Origin: Tetrahymena thermophila SB210
Taxonomy: Eukaryota > Ciliophora > Oligohymenophorea > Hymenostomatida > Tetrahymenidae
Length of the DNA: 64,000 nt
NCBI RefSeq assembly: GCF_000189635.1
Contig: NW_002476186.1
Coordinates: forward strand, 434,001-498,000
Direction: 5' to 3'
Each line of letters begins with the position of its first letter. Within the stretch, counting starts at the first letter, position 1. Shown in pieces: positions 35,907 through 50,300 of this stretch. Position numbers and translations under genes: made by a program. The notes beneath the pieces were generated by a model. That model was not told the origin of the DNA and searched no databases. It worked only from the letters and a program-made list of their open reading frames with translations.

Positions 35907-37715
35907 TCAACACTATAAATCAATACTTTATGAAGACTTATTATAATACCCATATGTTTTATATAAACAATCTAATAAACGTGTATTCATTCTTTTTGAT
36001 GATTCATCATAATTTATAAATCCTTTTTCAGATTCTTATAAAAAGCTATCTAATTGCCTCTAAAAATACTATTCATCATAGTCTATTTTATCTATCAGTT
36101 CTATGTGAGTAAAATTTTTTTCATTAACAAGCTAAACTTATGACCCGATTTCACCTAATTCGATTAAAGAGTTTTTATCAGTTTAAGGCACCACCTTATT
36201 AGAATTGTTATCATCATTGTCACTTTTTTGAAGCAAGAAAGGAATCTAGTCATTCAAGCTAGTTCCACAACACTTTATTGCTGCATATTGTTGAGGAGTC
36301 AAGATGAGAGCTAAGGTTTTTTTTATTCTCATTATTTCCGCTTATAATTCAAATACATCCTAAGACTGAGAAGCTTAGAAAAACAGTGCTTCATATAAAT
36401 CTCTATTACTTCTTTTTTTCTTCATATAATCTTCTTTCTCTACACCTATAAATGATCTAAAAGCTCTCTCTAAAAATGAAACTTTAAATTTTTTTGTTAA
36501 TTCCTTATTGAAATCTTTTTCATCCAGCTCTTTGAGAGATTTAACAATGTTATCTTTGGTTAATTTAAAATCTTGGATATTATTTTCTTTAGATGTAATA
36601 TCACCTTTATCTATTCCTTCATTTTGCTGTCTTAAAATTTTGAAAGCTGTTAATTTGTAATATTCTTTCAGTTTAAAGTCTATAAAATATTAATAAATAT
36701 CAGTTTTAGCGATAATTGCACCTAAAACTCCAAACAAAAGAAGCACATTTAGAATACTAGCAAATTATGCCAAAATTTCAGGGTATTAAGCATATTATAT
36801 ATTTTGTATGTATTATGTTGAGCTTAAAGATATAAAAAATCTAGCAATTATAGATTTTTTTATAGTAGAAGTTGAATCTCTAGTTTTATATGAGTTATTA
36901 TTATTGTTCACATCTGAGAAGTGTAAATATTTAGTTTACTATTATAAGATAAAACCACTTTAAACAGTTGTTTATGTTGATTAAAGAATAACCTTAGATG
37001 TTTATATTAAACTAGGATCTAAATCCCATGAAAGATCCACTAATTTAATGTCTAGTTTCTTTTAATCTGAATCAAATTATTCTTCTTTAACTGTCATAAT
37101 AAAAGATGCGCTATCTCCAAATACATATTAATCAAAAAGATCAGAATTCAAACATGTATTCAGATCTCCGCTACATACTGCATCTACCTCTATATATATC
37201 TTTGTATCGAATCCATAAGCAGCGAATACTTAAAATTTAGCCTAATCCTTACTCAAACTTGAAAAATCTAAGCATTAAGAATTAGGATCAACCTAATCAT
37301 TATTTGTTATTAAGTTCTAACAGAAATCTACTGGAATTTAGATATCGTTAACTCTGTTTCCTTTTGAATCACTCTACTAAAGGTAGGCTTTGTAGGAAAT
37401 AAATTACTATCCTAATAATTTTTATTTCTGCATTAAAGTTTCGTCTGTATCTAGATTTCTTATATCAAACCATAGTAAGTCTGGTAAAATAGGTAAACTA
37501 AAATTTTTTGTGAGTCTTTTTTGTTGAGCAGATATTTTTGGTTAAAAATTTCCTTCGAAAAACATATAATTGAGATATCCAAAATATAGTAAAGAAACTG
37601 AAATAATTATTAATGTTAGTAAACCACCAAAACTAGTTTTCATTTTATCGTTTCCAGTTCCCATTTCAAAAGCGAATGGTGAGCCAAACAAGTCTACTTT
37701 TTTTAAAATTCTCAT
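35907..37715 (-). CDS. Paralogue array member 3: two-pass membrane protein
   Basis: Intronless, 602 residues, ATG 37715. It begins MRILKKVDLFGSPFAFEMG, followed by KTSFGGL and the first span. The array landmarks are all present on the minus strand: YYKLTAFKILK-type block before the tail, LYEALFFQASQSQDVFE, AAIKCCGTSLND-type Cys pair, SEKGF and a terminal RLLDCLYKTY with a longer tail than its sisters. It is closest to member 4 by eye. Its stop lies 148 bases from the stop of the convergent peptidase gene. Confidence 0.8.
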
Positions 37716-38193
37716 TTTTAAGTTGTCTGTTTTATTTTTAATTTGCTGTTTGATTTTAATTTAATTAATTTATGAATGCATAAATAACTTAGAATTTAAA
37801 TGAATACATACATATATTGATTTTTACTCTTTATTATTTTAATAATACTCAAAATACTAAAAAGAGTTTAAATCAGGTTTATTTTAAATTCATTATTTAT
37901 TTATTAACTGCAATAATTATATATTGAAAATATTATTAAATAGGGTTTTAATAAAATTTGAACATATTTATTTGTGTTAATATAAATTATCAAATTTCTT
38001 TTCATCATCAAATAAATACCACTTGTATATTTATTTACCCCTCCTTCTTGAGGAAAATTTAATAATAATTTGGAAATATTATTTTGTTATAATTTCATTT
38101 CATTATTCGTAATGATTCGTAATGATAAATTGTGAAATATGTAAAAATATATACACAATTTCACTAGTAAAAAAATAAACAAAAAGAAATATA
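37716..38193. other. Intergenic between array members 3 and 4
   Basis: A 478-base AT-rich spacer between head-to-tail copies. It includes a directly repeated TCGTAATGAT at about 38107-38127. No coding frame seen. Confidence 0.5.
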
Positions 38194-39978
38194 TCATTAA
38201 AATTATAATTTTTCTTATTTTCCATATGTTCTATTTAAACAATCTAATAATCGCATATTCATTCTTTTTGCAGACTCATCATAATTAATAAATCCTTTTT
38301 CAGATTCTTATAAAAAATTATCTAATTATGCTTCAAAATATTACTCATCATAATCTATTTTATCTATTAACTCTATATGAGAATAATTTTTTTCATTAAT
38401 AAATTATATATCAGACCCTATTTCACCTAATTAATTTGAAGCATTTTTATCAGTTGTAGGTAAAATCTTGTTCTAATTTTGATTAATATTATTTTTTTCA
38501 ATTAAAAAAGGAATTTAATCGCTCAAACAAGTTCCACAGCACTTTATTGCTGCATACTATTAAGGTGTTAAGATAAGTGCTAACGTTTTTCTTATTCTCA
38601 TAAGCTCTGCTTATAATTCAAAAACATCTTGAGATTGAGAAGCTTAGAAAAATAGAGCTTCGTATAAATCTCTATTACTTCTTTTTTTCTTCATATAATC
38701 TTCTTTCTCTACACCTACAAATGATCTAAAAGCTCTCTCTAAAAATGAAACTTTGAACTTTTTTATTAATTCTTAATTTAAATCTTTTTCATTGAGTTCT
38801 TTTAAAGATTTAACAATTTTATCTTTTGTCAACCTCAGATCATGCATACTATTTTCTTTCGATTCAATTTCACCTTGATCTAAACCCTCATTTTACTGCT
38901 TTAGAATTTTGAAAGCTGTTAATTTGTAATACTCTTTCAATTTAAAGTCTATGAAGTATTAATAAATATCAGTTTTAGCGATAATTGCACCTAAAACTCC
39001 AAATAAAAGAAGCACGTTTAGAATACTAGCAAATTATGCCAAAATTTCAGGATATTAAGCATATTGCACAGTTTATATATATTAGGTGGAGCCAAGAGAA
39101 ATAAAATATCTAGCTATCGTTTTTTTGGTAGAATTGGAAGTACTATCTCTTGCTTTGTAAGAGTCGGTACTACTTGCATCTGATAAATGAATATATTTGG
39201 TTTATTATTATAAAATAAATCCACTTGTTATAGTTGTTTATGATGATTAAAGAATAATTTTAGATGTTGTTATTAAAGAAGGATCTAAATCCCAGGAAAG
39301 ATCTACAATTTTGCTATCTAACTAATTTTATTCGGAGTTAAATTCTTCTTCTCTAACTGACATTACAAAAGAAGATTCGTCGCCAAAAATATACTAATCA
39401 AAAATATCAGAATACAAGCAAGTTTAAATATCTTCATTACAAACAGCATCTATCTCTATATATATCTTTGTATCAAATCCATAAGTAGCGAATACTTATA
39501 ATATAGCTTAATCTTTTTTCAAAATTGAAAAATCCAGACATTAAGCTGTAGGATCCATTTAATCATTATTAGTTAAGTTCTAACAGAAGTCAGTAGGAAT
39601 TTATATATCATCAATCCTATTTCCTTATGAATCACTTTACTAGAGGTAGGCTTTGTATGTAATTAATTGTTAACCTAATTATTGCTACTTCTTCATTAAA
39701 GCTTCATCTGTATCTAAATTCCTTACATCAAATGAAATTTATAGAGATTAAATAGGTAGACTAAAGTTTTTTGTGAGTTTTTTTTGTTGAGCAAATATTT
39801 TTGGTTGTATATTACCTGACGAATACATATAATTGAGATAACCAAAATATGATAGAGATATACATGCAATTACTAAAGTTAGTAATCCACCAAAGCTAGT
39901 CTTCATTTTATCATTTCCAGTTCCCATTTCAAAATAGAATGGAGAACCAAATAAATCTAGTTTTTTTAGAATTTACAT
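38194..39978 (-). CDS. Paralogue array member 4: two-pass membrane protein
   Basis: Intronless, 594 residues, ATG 39978. N-terminal KKLDLFGSPFYFEMGTGN and KTSFGG precede the first span (LLTLVIACISLSYFGYL). The loop contains paired Cys (TAQCLDF, AVCNEDIQTC). The second span is in LNVLLLFGVLGAIIAK, followed by a charged tail with DLYEALFFQASQSQDVFE, AAIKCCGTCLSDQIPFL and RLLDCLNRTY. Very close to member 3 along most of its length, so the duplication separating them is the most recent in the array as far as I can judge by eye. No enzymatic domain recognised. Confidence 0.82.
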
Positions 39979-40505
39979 CTGATTTTGAAAATTTAATTTA
40001 ATAGTTTTTTTTAATACTTTTTAATTATAGTTGATTATTTTAAAGATTTGATAACCAAAAGAAGTAAATGTACTTATCATAATTAAAACAATAGAAATAA
40101 TTTCTCAAATTTAAAATATTTGTAAAAAATAACTTTATCACATTTATGATGCTTTATTATGCTAATAATCATGATTATAAATAATATTTAAAAAAAAAAA
40201 ACATTTTCGAAATTAATCTATCATACCATCTTATCAATTAAATATATATTAAATCAAAGTCAATAAATAATACTTAATTATGATTATTTCTACTTTATTT
40301 TTCATGTTTTCATGAAAATTATTAATTTAAAAAAGTATTTTTTATGATTTAAATTAAATATATTCTAAGTAAACTTCAATAATTTATAGAATAATTAAAA
40401 GGCATAAAGTTGAGAAGCAAAAAAATCAATCAATAAAAAGTAAAAAATAAGGGCAATCAGTTAATTTAATTTTAATAATTTATTATTTTTTCAATGAGAT
40501 TTTCT
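39979..40505. other. Intergenic between array members 4 and 5
   Basis: A 527-base AT-rich spacer between head-to-tail copies. No coding frame or RNA gene seen. Confidence 0.5.
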
Positions 40506-42281
40506 TCAAATATTAATACTTCCGTATGTTTGATTTAAGCAATCTAATAAACGTGAGTTCATTCTTTTTGCAGATTCATCATAGTTGGAAAATCCTGCTT
40601 CAGATTCTTTTAGAAAACGTTCTAGCTATCTTTGGAAGTACTAATCATCATAATCTATCTTATCTATTAACTCTATATGAGTAAATGTTCTATCTTCCTC
40701 TAATACCACTTATGATCCAATACCTTTAAACTCGTTTAATTAACTTTTATCAGGTTCTACTGAGATCTTACTAGATTTATCAGTATTTTTATTTTTCTAA
40801 AGTAAAAATGGAATCTAATCACTCACACAAGACCCACAGCATTTAATAGCAGCATACTATTATGGGGTTAGGATGAGAGCTAATGTTTTTTTTATTCTCA
40901 TCAGTTCTTCTTACAATTAGAAAACATCTTAAGATTATGAGGCTTAGAAAAAAAGAGCCTCATATATATCTTTATCACTTCTTTTCTTATTCATATAATC
41001 TTATTTCTCCTCTCCAACAAAAGCTCTAAATGCCCTCTCGAAATATGAAACTTTAAACTACTTTGTTAATTCTTAATTTAAATCTTTTTTATCTATCTCT
41101 TTTAAGGCTCTAACTATCTGATCTTTTGTAAGCTTTACATCGCGTTTAGTATTTTCCTTGCTATCTTTAGAAAAGCTGACGCTTTGATTAATATTATCTT
41201 ATTGCTTTTTTAATATTTTCAACGCTGTTAATTTATAGTATTATTTAAGCTTAAAATCTATAAAAAATTAGTAAATATCTGTTTTTGCAATTACAGTTCC
41301 AATAAACCCTAGAAGTAAAAGAACGTTAAAAATGCTTGCAAACTATGCCAAAATTTCAGGATATTGAGAGAATTATATTATCTGTATATATTGAGTTTCG
41401 CTAAGAGTAACAAAAAATCTGGCAAGAGCCTTTTAATTACTACCACTTCCTAGAGTTTTGTATGAATCATTATTAATTGCATCTGATAAATGAGAGTATT
41501 TTTTTTATTGCTGTAGTAAAAACCCACTTTGAATTGTAGTTTAAGATATTTTAAGGCCAATATATGAAGTTGTTTGTAAAGTAGAGTCTAAATCCCAACT
41601 AACATCGACTACTTTTGTATCTAACTAATTACTATCTGAGTTAAATTATTATTCTTTGAAAGAAATTACAAAAGAAACCTCATCGCTAAAAACATAATCC
41701 ATAAACATTTCTGATTAAAGGCATGTTTAAATATCTCCACTGCAAACAATATCTAACTCTATGTATATTCTCGTATTAAAACCTTAAGCAACAAAAACCT
41801 AAAATTATGCTAATTAATTTGTTAAACCAGACAAATCAAGACATTGAGAATTTTTATTAACTAAAGGAGAATCAGTTAAACCACTGCAGAAATTAACAGG
41901 GATAGTAATATCATTGATCCTTTTTCCTTTTGAATCACTTTACTACAAGACAACCTTATATGATATTAATTATTAAGTCAAATTCTTTTATATGACCATT
42001 AAATTTTCATCAGTATCACTATTTTTGATATCAAACCATAATAAATCAGATGTAATTGGTAGATTGAAGTTGCTTGAAATTTTTTTTTCTTAAGATGTTA
42101 TTTTAGGCTAGATATTCCCTGATATAAACATATAATTAAGATAAGTAAAATATAGGACAGATATTGCAATTACGAGCAGTGTCAGAATACCGCCAAATGT
42201 TGTTTTCATCCTATCGTTTCCTGTTCCCATTTCAAAAAAAAATGGAACTCCAAATAAATCTAACTTTTTAAAAATACTCAT
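40506..42281 (-). CDS. Paralogue array member 5: two-pass membrane protein
   Basis: Intronless, 591 residues, ATG 42281. It starts MSIFKKLDLFGVPFFFEMG, then KTTFGG and the first hydrophobic span. The rest follows the family plan: Cys-containing loop, second span, charged tail with the CCG...SDQIPFL segment, and a terminal RLLDCLNQTY. It is the promoter-most copy of the array on the minus strand. Role unknown; see member 1 for what the layout suggests. Confidence 0.8.
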
Positions 42282-44326
42282 TTATTTTTCTCAATTTTGT
42301 TTAATTTTTTTGTTTTCTTTAATTTAATATTTTGAATATTTATGATTAACAGAAGATAAATATCACATACATTTTAAATTGATTGATTATATTAATGTAG
42401 TAATATTTTCATTTTAAAAAAGTAACTTCAATTTAATTATCAATTTGTGGTTAAAATTTTCTTTATTAACGACCATAGATTATTTATGAGGAATAGAAAA
42501 TTTTGGCTTACTAATTTTTCATTTATTTTGAGGAAATTCGAAAATAAAAATAGACATTATGTGTCTGTCTGTCTGTTCAAAATTTTATTAACAACACTTT
42601 TTTTCTAATTATAACTTCTCACTTTTTTTAATTCATTTTTTTATTCACAACGCACATTTATCGAATTCCAAATTCTTAATTTATAATTATAGATAGTGTT
42701 TGTAAATTTTATTAACCAGTGTACTGAAAATTTTCTTTAAAGCTCTTAAGCTCTTTAAAAACTTTAGTCATTTATATTTAAAATAATTTTAATCTGGTAT
42801 TTAGAATAAAAGAGATAAACAGAAATAGTTCAATTAAAATAATATTTTATGAGTGAAATGATTATCGGATATCAATTAACTTACTTCAAATTAAAATTTT
42901 TTTAATCTTTTAAACTGAATGATTAAAATATCTAAATTTTCTATATATAAGAGTTTCATTTTAGAAAAATAAAACGAAAAAAAAAATTAGTAAATAAATA
43001 AGAACAAATTAATCAAATTAAAATTAAATAGAATTTAAAAGTATCTAACTTTAAAAGAGTAATTTTTTGAAAAAATTCAATGTATTTCCCAATTTTAAAT
43101 GTTTATTTTTTCATTTTAAAAATAAATAATCTTATTTTAAATTAAACTATTTTTAGGGGTTAGATAAATCAACAAATTTTACATCTCATAAAAATATTTT
43201 TTTAAAATTTTACAGAAAGTAAATTTTTTTGAACTCTTTCGAAAAAAAATATTCTAAACTAAAAAATAAGATTTTATCATTCAAATAAATTTGAATGAAA
43301 AATGAACTTGTTTTTATTTCTAATTTGTCAATTTGAAAATTTTAATACAATTTTATGAATTTAAAACAAAAAGTTTTTTTCACTAAATTAAAGTACTTTT
43401 GCTTGATTTTAAAATAAAGATAAATCTATCTGATAAATTTTGATTTAAAAATGAAAAAAAATCACTTAAACTCTTAGAATTTCAAAACCAAGAACAACTA
43501 TAATCAAATTTAACAAATTTTGCTACTTTATTTTTGCAACTTTCAAAACATCCATCCGATTATTAAATTATAAATTTTTGAAAGAGTTTATTTTTTTTAA
43601 TAAAAATATAAATTTTAATAAAGGTAATATTGCTATAATCAGATAATTATTTCTTCAGTAAGAAATTATTGCTACTAGAGAAATAATTATCTGAGAATAG
43701 CAATAAATAGAAAAAGTATTAGATCTCGTTTAAATAATAATATTAAGCTTAAAGTTAATAAATTTTTAATAATTTAAATAATTCTATAATTTGAGTAAAA
43801 TATAGATTTATTTATGGTAAAAATGAATGCTTATAAGTATAATAAAATTTCAAATAAGCTATTTTATTCAGTGAACAATTTTTAGTAACTTTAAATAAAA
43901 AAGTAATATTTAGAAAGAAACATGTTATCAAATATAATAAAAGAAAAGGCAAGCAATTTTGAATAATTAAATTTACTCTCGTTAAATAAATAATATAAAT
44001 ATTTTTAATAAATAAATAAAGATAATGAACATTTAATAATGTAGATGACCATAATAAAAAATTAAATGATAATTAAGTAAAATTAAAATCTTAGTTATTT
44101 TCTTGATTATTTAGTATATATGTAGTTGATGGATTAACAGCAAATAGCTCATTTTACTTGGTTTCTATAATAAAAACTAAGTAAATTTAATTGCTTTTAA
44201 TAATCAATCATAAGAAAGAAGATAAATAACATCAGCAAAACCAGCAAAATAAAAACAAAAAAAATTTATTAATTAAAATTTTTCGAATTTTTATAAGTTA
44301 ATATATTAAAGTTGCTTAAGGTAATA
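42282..44326. other. Intergenic, divergent
   Basis: A 2 kb AT-rich region between array member 5 (leftward) and the guanylyl cyclase fusion gene (rightward). It holds a short GTCT microsatellite (about 42561-42577) and the strong inverted repeat at 43629-43704. I see no coding frame. Confidence 0.55.
43629..43704. repeat. 26-bp near-perfect inverted repeat with 24-bp loop
   Basis: Left arm 43629-43654 and right arm 43679-43704 match in 24 of 26 positions as reverse complements (ATTGCTAT..TCAGATAATTATTTCT). The 24-base loop contains a partial third copy of the AGAAATTATT motif. It would form a stable hairpin or cruciform. Confidence 0.85.
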
Positions 44327-47300
44327 ATGAATGGACATACACTATAAAGAAAACCTAGCTCAGTAATTATAAGTACTAGCACAAATTCGAAAGCGGCAGA
44401 CCAAAAGTATTTAATAAAGAAATTATTTCAAACGAAAGCAAACAATGAAAAATATCAAAGAGAAGTAATAAATATATTTATATATCAGCCGCTTTTATAA
44501 TTCTTATTACTATTATTCTACTTTGCAGCTTTCAAAGAAAGGAAAGAAATGCATTGGAAAGCAGTTTGAGTAAATAAAATAATGGCTTTTTATAATTTTA
44601 AATTAATTAGATTGAACTTTTGAATGGTGAAACAGTTTCAGTGAATGGTTTTCAGAAAGGAGTTTAACTGAAAAATAAGTTATCATTTAATTTTATTAAT
44701 GTAGAACATTTAATTATTACAAATAAATAAATTAATTGGCTAGAATAAATGCGAATTAATAGGTTCAACAACAAACAAATTTTACATTTTTAATAAAAAA
44801 TAGTATAAGAACTTCATAATAGCAATAACACGAAGCTACTTTGAGCGATTTGGAAATTTGTTGATGTTTTTCTTTTATATAGTGTTTATAGTTTCTCCAT
44901 ATTATTCAATAGAATCTTCTTATGTCTCTTTTCAATAGTAAAATAAATATTTCTTTGGCATACAAATTTAGCTTGATTTGCTAGCAATTCATAAAATTAT
45001 ATTATTTCTCAATCTATATCAATATAAACTAGCGATGAATACAATTATTTCATTTTAGTGAGCATACTATTAAGCTTCTTTGGTTAATTAGCTATGGAAC
45101 TCTACTTTGACTAAAGGAGATGGAGATTTTCTGAATACCTAAACAATCAAGAAGTTTAGATTTTAAAAAGATTTGATGATTAAACTAGCTTTGAGCAAGA
45201 TGCTAAACAAAATTCTCATATTTCAATTTATAAAACAGTGAAAGCTAAAGATGTAGAAGTAATTAATTAAAAAATTAAATAATTTATTTCTATTTACATT
45301 TTGATAGGATTAATTCTTAATATTCGTTTTTTTCTATTCAAGATAGGTGATATATTATTTATTAGAAAGAATGAAATTTTAGCAGCTGACGTTATTCTAC
45401 TAGAAATGAGTGATAGTAGCTGCTGCTTAAATTCTTCCTTTAACGAAGGATTAACTACTCAGAAAAAAGCTATACCTCCATCAATCACTTATAGTATGTT
45501 TTTTAAAATGTTTTATTTTTTTTATATGTTTTATTTTTTAAATAAAGTATCCAAGTCTTCGAAGATAAAGGGACATCATTTTGATTACAAAAAAATATTA
45601 AACGGAATTATAGAATATGTGTCAGCTGATGTCAGAGATAAAACAAAATTTGAAGGCTTTATGAAATTATCTAAGGATCCACAAGGTATTATTATAACAA
45701 GCTAAAACATAGGGTACAGAGGCTCTGTCCTTGAATATGCTGAATGGGCTTTAGGTATTGTGATTTACTGTGGTCATGATTGCTATTACTACAAAAAGGA
45801 TAGCCAAAAAAGATTAAAGAAACCAAGTTTCTTTTCAAAAAAAAGTGGAAAGCTTTTTGCAATATCTATCTTTTTTTATTTATTTGCAGCTTTTGTTAGT
45901 GTTATTAATTATTTTACTAACTCTTGCTTTCCTGACTTACCTCAACTTAACAGTGAAGGAAAAGAATTTAGAAATAAATCTACAGGAAGAATTGGTGTGA
46001 GCTATATGTATGATTACATATTATTTCTTCCTTAATTTTATTACTTTGTTAATGATTTAAAAACGCTCATTTTCGCTGTCTTGTAAAATAGATATTACGA
46101 GAAAAATAAATGTATGTCTTTTAAATTAAATAAATAAAAATTTAAAACTATTTTTCAAATTAAATAAATTTAGCATAAAAAGAAGAAAATGAAGAAAAGT
46201 AAGAACTTGATTAATAAGTTTAAGAAATAAAAGAAGAAGATGAAGAATCTTTAACAAATAAATAATCTGCATAAAGCGAAATTCAATAAAAAGTTGACTT
46301 CATTATTAAAGAGAATGCTGAATCTAGTTATGATAAACCTATTTCTCCTACTAATAACATTCCTCCGATTGAGAAGATACCTTCATTAAAAGATCTTAAG
46401 CAAAGCTAAGAACTTAATAAAAATAAATCAAAGGACATCTCCTAAAAGCCATACATATATTCAGTTAACTCATCAAAACCTCTAGCAGATCTTACACTCA
46501 CTACTCATTGTTTTTTGGATAAAACAGGCACTTTAACTTAAGGAAGATCCTTTATGGTTCATAAACTTTATCTTGAGGAATGCTCTTACTTTATAAGTGA
46601 AAACTATGTAGATCCATTATTTAAATCAGTAAATGGAGCACACATTCACAGTGGTAAAAATATTTAGATTGATGATAACAAAATTTCAAATGAGAATGGT
46701 ATGCTAACTTATTTATTTTTCATAATAAATCAATAACTTTTTCAATTAAATTTAAAACTATTTATTTATTAAATATGAAAAAATATTTTTAACAAATTAA
46801 TAATTTATTTTTATTTAAAAAAATTAGATAGATAAATAGGAAACCTTTTGGGATTCAAAATATAACCATCTTAAAAAGTAGAGGTACAACCAAGTATATT
46901 TATAAATAACTAGATTTCGCATAGAGGCTCCATTTTAAATACTAATCCAAACATTTATACAACTATGTATACTGATAATCAAAATGATATTGTTGGAGAA
47001 GAAGGTGTTTTCCTTAGGTAGAAGCTACGTTCATAAAAAGAAAAAAAGAAAAAAATAGATTTAGAAAACATTAAATATTGTGAGCAATAAATGTAGAGCC
47101 CAAAAAACTTATTTTAAAAATCCCCAAGGAGATCTAGACAATCATTTTAGTTAGATACTAAAAATTTAATAGCAAGAGAATAGATTAGTTTTGCTTTCAA
47201 TGAAGAAGAGTGCCAAAACGAATTAAATGTTCCTAATCTCATTTCTATCAAAAAGAGTTCATAACAATCAATAAAATCTTCAAATCAAATAAAAAGCTAA

Positions 47301-50300
47301 GCTAATATTCAAGCAAATTCTTAAACTGAAGTAAAATAAAATCAGAAGAAAGTTAGGAAAATATCTTTTGCATAAAATCTTCCTTTATCAATAGATACCT
47401 ACAAGGCTAATTCAGAATTAAACACAGTAGAAAATAATCCAGAAAGCTTTAAAAACTTAAAGCATCCTGAAATTTAAATTAACTTATTTGATTAAGATAA
47501 AGTTTCTAACTAAAATAATTCTTTTTAACACATCTCCTCACCACATAGCAGGCAATCTCCGTAAAAATTATTTATTTAGTTCCCTATTTTTCTATTTATC
47601 TATTTGCACGTTTATTTATATAATTGCTCACATACTTGTTGTTAGTCCTCATTAATCAAAACATAAAAAAAAAAATTGGAGAGCAAGTATCCAAACAAGC
47701 ATATGAAACAATTTTTGGGAATTAAAAAATGAGGATTAATATGATTTATTTACCTATTTACTAAATAACTCCTTATTTAATTACTTATATTTTTATTTAA
47801 TTGATAAAAAAAAAGAGTACCAGATTTAAATAAAGATATTATTAACTCTTTTAGAGTCAATACATAAAATTATAATAACATTGATACTATTTCAGAAACA
47901 AGCTATGCTAGCAGTTAAGTAAAATATAACAATAATAATAATCAATCTCCTCAAACTTCAAATAATTCATGTAAATAACACTTAGTTAATTCATATATTT
48001 TTATATATGATATTTTAATATATTAAATAGTATTATTAAACCGATTCAGAAAAGTAACAAACGAAATTCTTCAATCTTCTTGCAATACTGATAAAAGTGA
48101 TTTTTTTACAAGCAGTAAATTAGCAGGAATATAAACTTCTAATGATTCAATTTCCCCTTTAAGGAAAATTAACAAGAGATATGCTGTTGATAGTGTAATA
48201 CCTCAAAAAGATGAGCAAAGACTTTATGAAGAATTAAGATCTGAGATAGTTAAATTCGTACCTTAAAGAGAAGCAATAATTGCTTTAACTATTTGCCATG
48301 TATCTAAATCAGTTTTACATGATGAAATTTCATAATTAATTACTGATCATTAATCAATATATGATGAGCTATTTGTTGAATTTTCTAAAAGGTTTGATTG
48401 CAGGCTAAAGTGCATAGCTAAAGGTGCCAATCATTTAGAGTATATTTTCAAGCTCAATAAAGAAATTCATATTTATGAAGTAGTCGTTCCACCTGTTTAC
48501 AATTAGAGAGGAACAAGATTAGCTATTTTAGTTAGAATATTTAAAAATTATTTTCTATACACAAGGTAGTAGCTAAATTTATTAATTTTACTTATTTGTT
48601 TTTTTTTTTAATTAGAGAGGAGTTAGTTAATGTGCCATTCTATTTAAAATCTATAAGAAACTTAAAAGAAAGAATGGAAAAGCATTTGAAATATATGATT
48701 GAGAATGGATAAGTAGGTGTCCTTTTCTGTAAAAAATAGCTAACTGAATTGTAAGCAGCTTAAATAATAGAAAAGTATATAAGCATAGAAAAAGGTTTGA
48801 ACTTTTTAGAAAAAGAAAAATAAATTGAAGCTTTGTACAGAGAATAACTATCAAATATGGATATGTTAACTCTTGTTTCTCTTAAAGAAAATTTAAACCC
48901 GAATGCTAAAAGCCTGATTGAGAATTTAAGGTAAGCAAATATAAATACTTGGCTCTTGACAGGTGATGACTATTAAAGAGCCTTAGCTACTTCATATGAA
49001 ACAGGCATGCTTCAAAAATTTTCTAAAAATGACATTTTTCACTTTTAATCTGAAACAGAAGAAGAAACAATTAATTTAATGAAATCAAATTTAAAAACAA
49101 TAAGAGAGCTTTTAGACTCTGATAGAACTGATCAAAAAGCAACCTCGATAAGCAGAAAATACCAAAATAGTAATTTTATTTTTTTTTTAAAAAAATTTTT
49201 ATTATTTAATAAAATGTTTTGAGATTACTTAATTAACAATTACTCATAACAAACCACGCCTTTAAATAAATTTTTAAATTTTAACTGATACCTAAAAAAT
49301 CAAATGAACACTTTTTATAATAAATATGATTTTTAAAAGTTTATTATTTATTGCAAATCAGTTCAGTATTTATTTGTGATAATTTTTTTATAAAATATTT
49401 AAAATAATTTTTAATAATTAAATATTTTTATGAAATGCTAAAAAAAATAAAAACTCATCAATATTTGTTATAATTTAGCTACATTATAAAGAGTTTATAA
49501 CAGAATGTTGAGCTTTTAGAGTTAAAGTTTAAAAGTTTCAAATATTTCATAATCGAAAGGGATGAATAATCAAAAAAATCCAAATGCTGTTTAAGTTTGT
49601 GTTATTGTAAATGGATAGTGCTTGGAAAAAATATTAAATAATTAGTACTTAAAAGATCATTTTTCTTTCATATGTTTCTTTTGTGAGAGCTTGATTGGGT
49701 ATTCTTTAAAGCCTAGCTAAAAAGCAGAATTAGTCTCACTGGTTAAAAATGTTAAAAGAGGTATTTAGCTATTTATTGGAAGTTTTTACAAATTTCAAAT
49801 TTAAATTAATTAAATTAGATTCAACATTTACACTTGCAATTGGAGATGGGTTAAATGATTTATAAATGATGTAAAGAGCTGATTTTTCTATACAGTATTA
49901 AAATTAAAATTTAAAATCTGTATAATTTGAGCACGGCTTAGCATAAATTACTGTTTCTCAGTTAGGAGCAATTAGTAAATTAATATTTTCTTAGAGTAGG
50001 CACGAGGCAGAATTATTTGAAGAGACTTTATTCTTCACTTTTTATAGATCATTTTTTATCTTTTTTGTCGTTTTCTTTTGGAATTTCATGAGTTGTTCAT
50101 ATGGAGATATAGTTCTTAGCTTTTTAGACTTAATTTTAATTCACTTTATTAGCTTATTCTTTTAATCTGTATTATATTTTATAAGAAAATACTAAATGCT
50201 TTATGAGAATAAATATGATAGCTTTACAGTTATTTAGCAATACTTTCATAATAAATTTTACTTTTAGGACGTTTTTAAGAAATTCTTGCTCCATTTAATA

